Shown here piece by piece: positions 43,595 to 52,756 of a DNA stretch of 64,000 nucleotides; within the stretch, counting starts at the first letter, position 1, and every line of letters starts with the position of its first letter. This DNA is from DATMER01 sp963741305 (lineage in GTDB: Bacteria > Acidobacteriota > Thermoanaerobaculia > Multivoradales > UBA5704), in NCBI GenBank assembly GCA_963741305.1, contig CAVUHL010000003.1:5704001-5768000 (forward strand), read 5' to 3'. A program made the position numbers and the translations under genes. Below the pieces are notes generated by a model, which was not told the DNA's origin, searched no databases, and saw nothing but the letters and a program-made list of their open reading frames with translations.

Positions 43595-44554
43595 TCAACT
43601 CTTCTTCGCGGGCACCACCCCCGGCAGCACCACCGGCTCCTTGCGGCGCTGGTCGAAGTCACCGAGGACGTTCTCCTGCTTGCGCCCCTCGGGCACGACG
43701 ATGTCCACCAGCGGGGGTTGGATCGCGGCGTTCTCGCGGCCTCCTCCGAAGCGGTCGTTCCACTTGCCCGGGGAGACCGGGAGGATCATCAACGCTTCCT
43801 CCTTGTCCGACTGCCTTCCCAGCGCCCGGTTGATGTCGAAGGATTGCAGCACGTTGGCGCCCGACACGGCCACCACGTAGCTCCAGGAGTCCTTGGCCGG
43901 ACCGCCCAGGAACGCGCCTGGGACGAAGAAGGTGACCTTGTTCCCCCGCACCTTCACCTTGGTCGGGAAAAAGATCCGCTCCTCCACGTCAGTCGGGATC
44001 TGCGCCTGCATGGCCGCAGCCTGGTCCTCTTCCAGCGTGCTGTCCTCCTTCTTGACCTCGTCCTTGACGGCCCGGTTCATCATCCGCTTCAGTTCGCCCC
44101 GCGCTTCGTGCGGACGCGGCGTCAGGATGATCGCCCTCTCCCACGCGCTGGCCGGATCAACAGTGGCAAGGCGGCCGGGCAGGGTCGAGACCGCGCCCGA
44201 GCCGGGCACCCGGTCGGTGTCGATGTAGATGTCCAGGTTCATCGTGTAGAAACCGAAACGGGCGACCGTGTCCAGGGAGGTCCCCAGGTCGTCGATCGTC
44301 TCCCGCCCCGGCACCCGCACCGGCTTGGCAAAGGTGGCCTCGAACGACGTGCCATCCCCATCGGCCTCGGCCTTGAGCGAGATCAGGTCGAGCTCGCCCT
44401 CGTCGAGGTCTTCGTTCAGCGGATAGACGAGGTTGCCGTCGCCATGATCGTCCCCCCGCGGATCGGACAGGGAGAAGATCGCCTTGCCGGCGAAGGCCGG
44501 CAGAGCCGGCAAGGCGATACCGAGGGCCAACAACAGAAGAACAACTTTTTTCAT
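43595..44554 (-). CDS. Periplasmic glucodextranase DOMON-like protein
   Basis: 319 residues with a signal peptide (KKVVLLLLALGIALPALPAFAG). IFSLSDPRGDDHGDGNLVYPLN..GELDLISLKAEADGD..FEATFA matches the glucodextranase C-terminal DOMON-like domain (PF09985 type), here as a free-standing protein; a helical insert (about 150-190) interrupts it. Such domains bind carbohydrate or sit beside GH13/GH15 enzymes. Last gene of the operon, 2 bp after the beta-barrel gene. Confidence 0.82.
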   Translation of the reverse strand: MKKVVLLLLALGIALPALPAFAGKAIFSLSDPRGDDHGDGNLVYPLNEDLDEGELDLISLKAEADGDGTSFEATFAKPVRVPGRETIDDLGTSLDTVARFGFYTMNLDIYIDTDRVPGSGAVSTLPGRLATVDPASAWERAIILTPRPHEARGELKRMMNRAVKDEVKKEDSTLEEDQAAAMQAQIPTDVEERIFFPTKVKVRGNKVTFFVPGAFLGGPAKDSWSYVVAVSGANVLQSFDINRALGRQSDKEEALMILPVSPGKWNDRFGGGRENAAIQPPLVDIVVPEGRKQENVLGDFDQRRKEPVVLPGVVPAKKS

Positions 44555-44556
44555 CT

Positions 44557-46734
44557 CTAGAACCGCACCTTCATGAACACTTTCATCCGCTGCTGCTGGA
44601 AGTCCCGGGTGATCAGGCTGTTCCAGCCGCCGAAGCGGCCGGCGAAGCCCGGCGAACCGACCGGCACGCCGAAGTTGTTCGCGATTTCCTGGTTGGCAAA
44701 CTGGGTCACGAAGCCGCCGCCGAAGTCGGGATCGAACTCGCCCCAGTTGTACTCGTAGCTGGCACCGAACTCGGCGCCGCCGATGACGTAGCGGCCATAA
44801 AGGATCAGCTTGTTCTTGTCATGCTGGCCCGAGGACATGTTGTGGAGCTGGTACGCCTGGAAGGCCGTGTTTCCGTCCTGAAGGTCGATGTCGTAGTTCT
44901 CGTAGGTGAGAGAGCTGTAAAGGTTGTCCGTGAGCTGATAGCCCGCGCCGATCTGGAGCAGCCGGTAGTCCATGTCACGGTCGTCGTCGCTGAGGCTGTC
45001 GAATGGTTTCCATTGCGGGCCCGTGACGCCGTTGACCGTGATGGTCGGCGGCGCACCAAAGATCGAGGACGACGTGTTGCCTGGCGAATAGAACCGGACG
45101 CTGCCGTCGGCGTTGTAGGGCAGGAAGCGCGCATTGTTCATGCGGTCGTCCTGCTCGTCGATCATCTTGACCTTGCCGAACAGCTCGACGCCCTTGCCCA
45201 CGTCCAGCAGGTATTTGGCCCGGATCAGCGCGATCTGGGTATCCTTCTCCTGGAAGGGCGCGTAGGCATTGCGGTAGGAGTTGACGCCGGCGTCCGACTC
45301 GAAGTTCGGATAGGGCGACTGGTCGAGCGGCTTGTTGGGCTGGTCCCATGCCTGCCAGTTGGTGTTGTAATCGATCAGGGAGAGCTCGGCCGAGAGGTCG
45401 AGGTCGCCGATCGTCCACACCGGGGTGACCGTGATGCCCTTCCAACCGATGACCGACTCGGCCATGGCCTCGTCGAAGTCGGTGAACTCGTTGTCAACGT
45501 TGATCGTGGCGACCTGCTGGGCCGGGCCCTGCCAGCCGCCGTAGCCGATCCGGGTCGGGTTGCCCGAGAACACACCGAAAGCCGAGTTGTCGGGACCGGG
45601 GAAGGCCCAGGAGCCGTCATTGCCTTCGGTGAGAAGGACGTCCACCTCGCGGCGGGCTGCCAGAACCGACGTGTAGGCCGCGCCGATGTCGAAATACTCC
45701 AGGTTGAAGGACAGGCCGATGCCGAACGGATCGTTGACGTCGGCGTTGACCTTGAACGCCTCGTCGTCGAAGTCGCCGGCTGGAACCGGCGAAAAGCCGG
45801 AGGTGCCGAAGCCCGTGGGTGTGCCGAACACCGGGTTGGACTCGGACTTGGAGTGATAGGCCGAGGCCCGGAAGTCGAACATGCCGCCGGGATGGATGCC
45901 GAACTTCAAGCCGTAGACATCGTTGCTGTACCGGGAGTCCACGTCGCGGCCGTCGTCGAAGTCGCGGTCGGTGACGTCCACCTCGATATCGCTCACCAAT
46001 TGAATGATGCCGCTGACGTCGAAAAACTGGCTCGGCGTGGCCCGGAGCTGCAGACCATAGGCGCCGTCCGCGGCGGTGTAGTCGCCGGTGTTGAAGTTCG
46101 GGCCGGCCCAGAGCCGCGGCAGCGAGACGCGGATCAGGTCATAACCGACCGCCCGGCCGCCGAGAGCGCCCTGGAAGAGGACGGCCTTGGCGTTGTCACG
46201 GTCGATGTAGCGGATCTTACCGATCGTGAATGGATCGAACATGCCGAGGTCGGTGGAGCCGATGGTCACGGCGTCGACCCAGTTCAGGCCCGGGGTGAAG
46301 CGGGCGGTCAGGCCGCGCATCTTGATGTATTCGTTGGAGCGCGGGTCGAACTCGCCGCAGTCGCCGCCGATGCAGGGCTGCGGCTCTTCTTCAAAGGCCG
46401 GGTTGCGGCCGCCGAAGCCGCCGAAGTTGGTCCACTGGTTCTGGCTGAAGCGCGACTGGATGCGCCCCGTGACCTCGACCCATTTGTTGGGCTTGGAGGC
46501 CAGCAGCAGGTTGATCTCCGTGCCTTGGCCGTTGTCGCCGTAGCCCTCGTTCGGAATGGTTGTGAAGTTGTACAGGCTGCCGTCCGTGCGCTGGGTGCCC
46601 CACAGCCACTTGGTGTAGTCCTCGCCGGTGATCAGCAGCGATTGGCCATCAGCAGCCAGCGCCGGCCCCGTCGAAAATACGGCTATTGCCGCCAGCGCCA
46701 GCAGAACGATCGCGAACCCCCTGTTGCATCTCAT
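44557..46734 (-). CDS. Outer-membrane beta-barrel protein of the maltodextrin operon
   Basis: 725 residues, signal peptide about 1-27 (GFAIVLLALAAIAVFSTGPALA). The rest is alternating amphipathic strands with frequent aromatic girdle residues, ending RMKVFMKVRF with the terminal Phe of outer-membrane barrels. There is no plug domain, so it is more like a porin than a TonB receptor. Position between two DOMON-like genes and downstream of MalEFGK suggests it admits or binds maltodextrins; a functional analogue of LamB is inferred. Confidence 0.8.
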   Translation of the reverse strand: MRCNRGFAIVLLALAAIAVFSTGPALAADGQSLLITGEDYTKWLWGTQRTDGSLYNFTTIPNEGYGDNGQGTEINLLLASKPNKWVEVTGRIQSRFSQNQWTNFGGFGGRNPAFEEEPQPCIGGDCGEFDPRSNEYIKMRGLTARFTPGLNWVDAVTIGSTDLGMFDPFTIGKIRYIDRDNAKAVLFQGALGGRAVGYDLIRVSLPRLWAGPNFNTGDYTAADGAYGLQLRATPSQFFDVSGIIQLVSDIEVDVTDRDFDDGRDVDSRYSNDVYGLKFGIHPGGMFDFRASAYHSKSESNPVFGTPTGFGTSGFSPVPAGDFDDEAFKVNADVNDPFGIGLSFNLEYFDIGAAYTSVLAARREVDVLLTEGNDGSWAFPGPDNSAFGVFSGNPTRIGYGGWQGPAQQVATINVDNEFTDFDEAMAESVIGWKGITVTPVWTIGDLDLSAELSLIDYNTNWQAWDQPNKPLDQSPYPNFESDAGVNSYRNAYAPFQEKDTQIALIRAKYLLDVGKGVELFGKVKMIDEQDDRMNNARFLPYNADGSVRFYSPGNTSSSIFGAPPTITVNGVTGPQWKPFDSLSDDDRDMDYRLLQIGAGYQLTDNLYSSLTYENYDIDLQDGNTAFQAYQLHNMSSGQHDKNKLILYGRYVIGGAEFGASYEYNWGEFDPDFGGGFVTQFANQEIANNFGVPVGSPGFAGRFGGWNSLITRDFQQQRMKVFMKVRF

Positions 46735-46768
46735 TTCAAAAGGTCTCCTCTCTGAATATCAACTTCAG

Positions 46769-47551
46769 CTACTGTTTCGTGATCATCTTGAGGGTGGCCA
46801 TCTGCTTGGCGCTGCCGTCCGCATTGCACTCGTACTTGAGCATGGCGTGCTGGGTCGCGGCGTCGGCCGCCAGGATGTCGATCGCATGCGGGTCGCAGTC
46901 GGTGTCGGTGCCGCCGCCGAAGCGATGCTGGCCTTCGTACTCGTTGACCTTGCGGGTGAGCAGGTCGGTCTTGTCGGGGTAGCCCTCGTTGGACTGCACG
47001 ACCACCTGGTAGCCCCAGGTCGAGGGATCGCCGCCGCCCAGCTCGTCGAGGCCGACTGTGGCCGAAATGGTCCGGCCGGCTCCCTTGGTGCGGCTCGGCA
47101 CGATCACCGACGCCTGCCGGCTGGCCATCTTGGACCCGACCTCGTTCTTGACCGTGCCCCCCGGCTGCGGCGACAGGATCACGAGGTAGTCCCACTCATC
47201 GCCGGGTGCGAAGCTTACGTTGGTGCCTGGCACGCCCTCGCTGGAGCCGCCCTCCTTGTTGTCGATGAAGATGAAGATCATCTGCACTGAGAAGCCGCCG
47301 CCCATGCGCCACGGGTCTTCCAGGGGGGAATTGAACGTCACGTCGAAGTCGACCTTACCGCCCTTGGCCTCGACGTCGAAGGCGGTCATGTCGAACGAGC
47401 CGCGCTTGTAGACGCCGTCGGTCGGGTAGGTGTAGGTACCCGGCCCGTTGTCGTCGCCCGTCGGATCCTTGAACGAGACCTTTTGCGCAGAGGCCATTCC
47501 CACCAGCATCAGGGCCATGGCCGCCGCCGCACCGATAATCTTCCTGTTCAT
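46769..47551 (-). CDS. Periplasmic glucodextranase DOMON-like protein
   Basis: 260 residues with a signal peptide (AAAAMALMLVGMASAQ). The N-terminal KVSFKDPTGDDNGPGTYTYPTDGVYKRGSFDMTAFDVEAKGGKVDFDVTFNSPLEDPW is a clear glucodextranase DOMON-like pattern, shared with the protein at 43595-44554. Two Cys near the C-terminus may form a disulfide. Located 24 bp after malG; likely carbohydrate-binding in the periplasm. Confidence 0.85.
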   Translation of the reverse strand: MNRKIIGAAAAMALMLVGMASAQKVSFKDPTGDDNGPGTYTYPTDGVYKRGSFDMTAFDVEAKGGKVDFDVTFNSPLEDPWRMGGGFSVQMIFIFIDNKEGGSSEGVPGTNVSFAPGDEWDYLVILSPQPGGTVKNEVGSKMASRQASVIVPSRTKGAGRTISATVGLDELGGGDPSTWGYQVVVQSNEGYPDKTDLLTRKVNEYEGQHRFGGGTDTDCDPHAIDILAADAATQHAMLKYECNADGSAKQMATLKMITKQ

Positions 47552-47575
47552 GAAGCTAACCTCCTTGTTTGGACT

Positions 47576-48448
47576 TTAACCTTTTACGGCTCCGGCGGTC
47601 AGGCCGGAGACCAGATACTTTTGCAGGAACAGGAACAGGACCACCACCGGGATTGCCGCGATGATCGATCCAGCGGCGAAGTAGCCCCACTGCTCCGAGA
47701 AACCGCTGACGAAAAAGCGCAGGCCCACGGGGGCCGTGTACATCTGTTCCTTGTTCATGAACGTCGCGGCCTGCACGAACTCATTCCACGCCGTCATGAA
47801 AGAGAAGAGAGCCGTCACCGCCACGGCCGGCTTGGCCAGCGGCAGCACGATGCGGAAGAAGATGGTCGATTGCGAGGCCCCGTCGATCAGCGCCGATTCT
47901 TCCAGCTCCTTGGGGATGGTGTCGAAATAACCTTTCATCATCCAGACGCAGAGCGGGATCGCGGTCTGCGCGTACATGAGCACCAGGCCGATGTAGCTCG
48001 ATTCCAGCCCGAGCACCTGCACGATCAGGATGTAGAGCGGGATCAGCATCAGCGTGGCGGGAAACATCTGCGAGACCAGGAACATCATCAGGCCGGCGCG
48101 CCGGCCCGGGAAGCGGAAACGGGAGAACGCATAGGCCGCGGTGCTCGCCAGGAACACGCCCACGACTGTCGTCGCCAGCGAGATGACGATGCTGTTGAGC
48201 AGCCAGCGGGCGTATGGCTGGTCGGCGAAGAGCGAACGGAAGTTTTCGGTCGAGACGTGCTCCGGCCAGGGCATGATCGCCCGCAGCCGGTCCCCGAGCG
48301 TCGGGTCCTGGGGCAGGTCCGCGATGCTGAGGGTCTGGCCTCCGGAAAAGGCAATCGTGATGACGAACAGCACGGGATAGAGCGTGACGATCACCATCAT
48401 CAGCACGAAGATGTGGATCGGCCAGTGCGGTACTTCTCCCCTTTTCAT
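47576..48448 (-). CDS. malG: Maltose/maltodextrin ABC permease MalG
   Basis: 290 residues, six membrane helices. Permease EAA-type loop: EELEESALIDGASQSTIFFRIVLPLAKPAVAVTALFSF. Ends GLTAGAVKG, the normal MalG C-terminus. Partner of the MalF encoded just upstream, with which it overlaps by an ATGA. It forms the inner-membrane channel of the importer fed by the MalE-like protein and powered by MalK. Confidence 0.94.
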   Translation of the reverse strand: MKRGEVPHWPIHIFVLMMVIVTLYPVLFVITIAFSGGQTLSIADLPQDPTLGDRLRAIMPWPEHVSTENFRSLFADQPYARWLLNSIVISLATTVVGVFLASTAAYAFSRFRFPGRRAGLMMFLVSQMFPATLMLIPLYILIVQVLGLESSYIGLVLMYAQTAIPLCVWMMKGYFDTIPKELEESALIDGASQSTIFFRIVLPLAKPAVAVTALFSFMTAWNEFVQAATFMNKEQMYTAPVGLRFFVSGFSEQWGYFAAGSIIAAIPVVVLFLFLQKYLVSGLTAGAVKG

Positions 48449-50481
48449 GCTATCGCCTCCGTCGCCTTGGTCATCCGGTTCTGCCAGGTGCCGTAGGCCA
48501 GCAGGATTACGAAGATGACCATCGCATAGGCGGCCGCGTAGCCGTACCGGTACTGCTCGAACGCGATCTTGTAGGACTGAGTGACGAGGATCTCGGTCGC
48601 CCGGCCCGGCTCGCCCGCCGAGACCAGGAAGATGACGATGAACTGGTTGAACGTCCAGATGACCGAAAGGATGATCGCCGGCACCAGAGCGGGCCGCAGC
48701 GACGGCACCGTGATCGCCTTGAATTGTTGCCAGCGGGTAGCGCCATCCACCCGCGCAGCTTCATAGAGATCCGCGGGGATCGATTGCAGGGCGCCGAGCG
48801 AGACCACCATCATGAACGGAAAGGAAAGCCAGCCGTTCGTGGTCAGCACCGCCAGGAACGAGGTCAATGGACGATCGAACCAGGCGATCGGCTCGGCGCC
48901 GAAAATCTGGAAGATCTGGTTGATCACTCCGAACTGCTTGTGGAACATCCCCTTGAAGACCAGCGCCGTGATGTAGGTCGGCAGCGCCCAGGGGAGGATG
49001 AGGATCACGCGGTAGGCGGCCCGGAAGGCGAGCCCCTTGGTATTCAGGGCGAGAGCCAGAAGCAGCCCGAAAGTCACGCCGAGCAGGACGTTGGTGACCG
49101 TCCAGACGAGGGTGAATCCCAACGTCCAGTAGAAGTTCTGGTAGTTCCAAACCAGCCCTTCCGCGGTCCGCTGCACCACGTTGAAGTCACCCAGGATGTC
49201 GACGAAGTTGTCGAGCCCGACCCAGGTCTCGAAAACCGATTGATCGGTGTTGTAGATGTTGGCGTTGGTGAACGACAGGACGACGCTATAGAAAAACGGA
49301 AAGATGGCCAGGAAGATCATGCCGAGCATCGCCGGCAGGGTGTAGGCATAGGCGAAGCGGTACTGGAGGAGCGCGGCCCCGGTGCGCGCGGCCCAGCCCC
49401 AGCCGACGAAGGCGAGCAACCCGAGCGCGATCAGAGACAGGACGACGACCGAGCGGGTCAGCCGGCCGGCATCCGCTCCGACCAGCTCGCCGAGCCGGCC
49501 CTCGTCGACGACCCCTCCTGTGCGGATCAGGCCCCGGGGCTCGCGGTAGAGGTTGGCATCCCACAGCTCGGGCGCGAGCGGCGGTTCGGCGGGGAGGCCC
49601 AGCTCCGCGAGCAAAGCCTCCGCGCGCTCCCCCTCCCGCTTCACATCGGCGGCCATGGTTTGAGCGGTCGTCCGGCGCTCGGCCTCCAACTCCCGGCGCG
49701 ACCAGGACGCGAGGGCCAGAAGAGTGGCGAGCAGGAGGACCACGGAAGCGACGGCGAGGAGCGCCCGACGCTCGCCGAGCACGAGTGAGAGGAGGAAGAA
49801 GGTCACGACCGGCGCCAGCCAAGCGAGGAGCGCCGGGAGCCAGGGGAAAACAGCGCGGACTTCGGCTGGCTCCGCGTCCATTTGGACCATTCCGGCCACA
49901 TCGCCAGTATCGGCGGGGTGCTCGACCGGGGCCGAGAGGCGGAGCAGCCCTCCGGGCAGGCGCTCGACCGCGACCTCCTCGGCCCGGGCCGCACCTTCCA
50001 GACCCTCTCGGTTTCCAGCCACGGCGGCGCGCAGCTTCTGTCCGAGGTCGTAGAGCGGCTTCTCCTCCCGCGCCAGGCGCCGGGGAGCCTTGTCTTCCAG
50101 TTTGGTGGACGCCACCAACCGGATGCCCTCGAAGCCGACCACGCGGATCGCCTTCACCTCGGGATGGGCCGTGGCAAAGGCGGCTACGGCGCGGCGGACG
50201 GCCTCACCCGAGTCCTCCGCAGGCTCGGGCTCCTCCAAGGCCGCGAGCTCGTCTCCGATCCCTATCCCCATCCCTTCCTCGGCAGCCGGGGCTCCGCCCC
50301 CGGCACGATCGATCAACTGTGCCAGAGCGAGAAGGGTCACCACCGACCGTCGCTCGGACCTCTCGCGGCTCTCCCCGGCGCGCGCTGCCGCGAGCAGGGC
50401 TGCGCCAAGAAAAGCCGCGACGAGAGCGGCGACAGTCAGGCCGATCAGAAACCGGCGACGGTGGGAGGGGACTTCCGTCAT
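48445..50481 (-). CDS. malF: Maltose ABC permease MalF with a large N-terminal extracytoplasmic region
   Basis: 678 residues. The C-terminal 300 residues are a normal MalF permease (AYTLPAMLGMIFLAIFPFFYSVVLSFTN, EAA loop LYEAARVDGATRWQQFKAITVPSLRP). The N-terminal part is unusual: a helix at about 10-32, a soluble stretch to about 215 that reads like a periplasmic sensor domain (VKAIRVVGFEGIRLVAST..), two more helices, another soluble segment, then the permease. The start overlaps malE by 4 bp. The extension may bind the solute-binding protein, as the enlarged P2 loop does in E. coli MalF. Confidence 0.9.
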   Translation of the reverse strand: MTEVPSHRRRFLIGLTVAALVAAFLGAALLAAARAGESRERSERRSVVTLLALAQLIDRAGGGAPAAEEGMGIGIGDELAALEEPEPAEDSGEAVRRAVAAFATAHPEVKAIRVVGFEGIRLVASTKLEDKAPRRLAREEKPLYDLGQKLRAAVAGNREGLEGAARAEEVAVERLPGGLLRLSAPVEHPADTGDVAGMVQMDAEPAEVRAVFPWLPALLAWLAPVVTFFLLSLVLGERRALLAVASVVLLLATLLALASWSRRELEAERRTTAQTMAADVKREGERAEALLAELGLPAEPPLAPELWDANLYREPRGLIRTGGVVDEGRLGELVGADAGRLTRSVVVLSLIALGLLAFVGWGWAARTGAALLQYRFAYAYTLPAMLGMIFLAIFPFFYSVVLSFTNANIYNTDQSVFETWVGLDNFVDILGDFNVVQRTAEGLVWNYQNFYWTLGFTLVWTVTNVLLGVTFGLLLALALNTKGLAFRAAYRVILILPWALPTYITALVFKGMFHKQFGVINQIFQIFGAEPIAWFDRPLTSFLAVLTTNGWLSFPFMMVVSLGALQSIPADLYEAARVDGATRWQQFKAITVPSLRPALVPAIILSVIWTFNQFIVIFLVSAGEPGRATEILVTQSYKIAFEQYRYGYAAAYAMVIFVILLAYGTWQNRMTKATEAIA

Positions 50482-51668
50482 TTCTTCTGGAGATTGGAGA
50501 TGCGCTCCACCACTTCTTTCTGAGCGATATCCATGGCCTGCTTCGGGGTCGCCGTCTTCTTCGCGATCGTGCCCATGGCCGTGGTCACCGGAGACCAGAC
50601 CATGCTCATCTCAGGATAGTTGGGCATCGGCACGGCCACGTCCACCTGCTTGCGGAAAGCCGCCAGAATCGGGTCCTTGGAGACCTGTGGGTCCGTGTAG
50701 ACCGCCTTGTTGGCCGGGGTCTGCCGCCCTTCGAGCGCCATGACCTTGCCGGCGGGCACATCGGTCACATACTTGATGAATTCGAAAGCCGCGTCCTTGT
50801 TCTTCGACGGGGCGGCGATGTACACACCCTCGACCGTCATCCAGGGGCGCATGGGCTTGCCGCCGGCTTCGCTCAGAGTGGGCAGCGGTGCGAGCCCGTA
50901 TTGGATGTCCTTGGAGACCTCGCCCAGGAACCAGGGGCCGGAGAAGACCATGGCCGCCTTGCCCTGGTTGAACAGCGCCGTGATCAGGGCCGTCGAGGGC
51001 TCCTCGGGCATGAATTTCTGGCCGATCCACTTGTTGAGGATGTCCAGCGACTGAATGTTCGGGGCCGAATTGACCGTGGGCTTGCGCCCCTGGCCGAAGA
51101 CGCCGCCGCCGACGCCGTTCATCAGCGCGGCGTGGTAATAGAAGTCCGAGTACCAGTAGGCAAGCCCGAAGCGGCCGGCGCCGGTGAGCTTCTTGCCCAT
51201 CGCGACCAGCTCGGCCGAGGTCTTCGGCGGCGTGGGCATGAGCTTCTTGTTGTAGATCAGCGTGATGACCTTGAAGTTCAAGGGGAGGCCGTAGACGTTC
51301 CCTTGATAGGTCATGGCATCCATGGTGGCCTTGAGGTAGCGCCCCTTGATCTTGTCGTCAAGGAAGAAGTCGAGCGGCTCGACCGTGTTGCCGGCCGCGA
51401 TCCAGCCGCCGAGGCGGTCCTGGGCGAAGATGAAGACATCCGGGCCCTTGCCGCGAGGCACGGCCGCGGTGATCTTGTCCGCGAAAGCATCATAAGGGAC
51501 GGCCAGGGTGGAGACCTTGACCCCCTTCTGAGACTGGTTGAACTGATTGACAACCTTTTCAAAGGCCGCCTTTTCGCCGCCGCGGTAGCCGTGCCAGACC
51601 ACGATCTCTTTCTGGGCCACGGCCGGCACGGAGAGAAGCAGGGCTAGAAGGCCGATTCCGAATCTCAT
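50478..51668 (-). CDS. malE: Maltose/maltodextrin-binding protein MalE
   Basis: 396 residues with a signal peptide (RFGIGLLALLLSVPAVAQ). Family landmarks: EIVVWHGYRGGEKAAFEKVV, AVPRGKGPDVFIFAQDRLGGWIAAG, LIYNKKL, AMVFSGPWFLGEV, PLPTLSEAGGKPMRPWMTVEGVYIAA, close to MalE of other bacteria. No lipobox, so soluble in the periplasm. A paralogue without a transporter is at 33926-35092. Located between malK and malF in the operon. Confidence 0.94.
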   Translation of the reverse strand: MRFGIGLLALLLSVPAVAQKEIVVWHGYRGGEKAAFEKVVNQFNQSQKGVKVSTLAVPYDAFADKITAAVPRGKGPDVFIFAQDRLGGWIAAGNTVEPLDFFLDDKIKGRYLKATMDAMTYQGNVYGLPLNFKVITLIYNKKLMPTPPKTSAELVAMGKKLTGAGRFGLAYWYSDFYYHAALMNGVGGGVFGQGRKPTVNSAPNIQSLDILNKWIGQKFMPEEPSTALITALFNQGKAAMVFSGPWFLGEVSKDIQYGLAPLPTLSEAGGKPMRPWMTVEGVYIAAPSKNKDAAFEFIKYVTDVPAGKVMALEGRQTPANKAVYTDPQVSKDPILAAFRKQVDVAVPMPNYPEMSMVWSPVTTAMGTIAKKTATPKQAMDIAQKEVVERISNLQKK

Positions 51669-51688
51669 GAGGGTTTCTCCTTGAGGTT

Positions 51689-52756
51689 TTACAAGCGCTG
51701 CTCGGTGGCGGCGTCGAAGAGGTGAAGCGCGTTCAGCTCGATCTCGAGCGCAATGTCAGAGCCCATTTCGGGAGCCCGGTGCGGGTCGAGCTTGGCGACC
51801 AGGATGTCGTCCCCGATCCGGCCGTGGACGATAACCTCGTGGCCGAGCGGCTCGACGAAATCGACCTTGGCCGTTATTCTGGCCGTCTCGCCTCCGCGCG
51901 ACGCCTCGCGAATGTTCTCGGGCCGGATGCCGACGATCACCTTCCGGCCGTCTCCGGCCCCGGACTGGACCGCGGGCAGGGGCAGCTCGAAACCGGACGC
52001 GACGATCTTGCCGCCGGTCAACGTTGCCGGCACGAGATTCATGGGTGGCGTGCCGATGAAACCGGCCACGAAAAGGTTGGCCGGCCGCTCGTAGACCTCC
52101 AGCGGCGTGCCGACCTGTTGGAGCTGGCCGGTCTTCATAATGGCGATCCGGTGCCCCATGGTCATGGCTTCGATCTGGTCGTGGGTGACGTAGACGGTCG
52201 TGGTCTGCAGGCTCTTCTGGAGCTTAGTGATCTCGGCGCGCATCTGGACGCGCAGCTTGGCGTCCAGGTTCGAGAGCGGCTCGTCGAACAGGAACACGGC
52301 GGGCTTGCGCACGATGGCGCGGCCCAGGGCCACGCGCTGGCGCTGGCCGCCGGAGAGCTGCTTGGGCTTGCGGTCCAGGTACTCGGTAATGCCCAGGATG
52401 TCCGCCGCTTCTCGAACCCGCCGGTCCAACTCGTCCTTCGGGGTCTTGCGGATCTTCAGGGCGAATTCCAGGTTTTCCCGCACGCTCATGTGTGGATAGA
52501 GCGCGTAGCTCTGGAAGACCATGGCGATGTCGCGGTCCTTGGGCGGCACGTCGTTGACCACCCGGTCACCGATCGAGACCTCGCCGCCCGTGATCTCTTC
52601 GAGCCCCGCGATCATGCGCAGCGCCGTGGACTTGCCGCAGCCCGACGGTCCCACGAGCACCATGAACTCCCTGTCCCGGATCGCGAGGCTGAAGTCCTCG
52701 ATGACCGTGACCGGGCCGTAGCTCTTCTTCACGTGATCGAACGTAACCTCAGCCAT
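51689..52756 (-). CDS. malK: ABC transporter ATPase MalK
   Basis: 355 residues from the ATG at 52756. Walker A GPSGCGKST (36-44), Q-loop FQSYALYPHMSV, signature LSGGQRQRVALGRA, Walker B FLFDEPLSNLDA, switch His in VTHDQIEAMTMG, and the C-terminal TOBE regulatory domain (GGKIVASGFELPLP, VIVGIRPENI). Powers the MalFG permease. Its first 8 bp overlap the end of the upstream GH13 gene, so translation is coupled. Confidence 0.95.
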   Translation of the reverse strand: MAEVTFDHVKKSYGPVTVIEDFSLAIRDREFMVLVGPSGCGKSTALRMIAGLEEITGGEVSIGDRVVNDVPPKDRDIAMVFQSYALYPHMSVRENLEFALKIRKTPKDELDRRVREAADILGITEYLDRKPKQLSGGQRQRVALGRAIVRKPAVFLFDEPLSNLDAKLRVQMRAEITKLQKSLQTTTVYVTHDQIEAMTMGHRIAIMKTGQLQQVGTPLEVYERPANLFVAGFIGTPPMNLVPATLTGGKIVASGFELPLPAVQSGAGDGRKVIVGIRPENIREASRGGETARITAKVDFVEPLGHEVIVHGRIGDDILVAKLDPHRAPEMGSDIALEIELNALHLFDAATEQRL

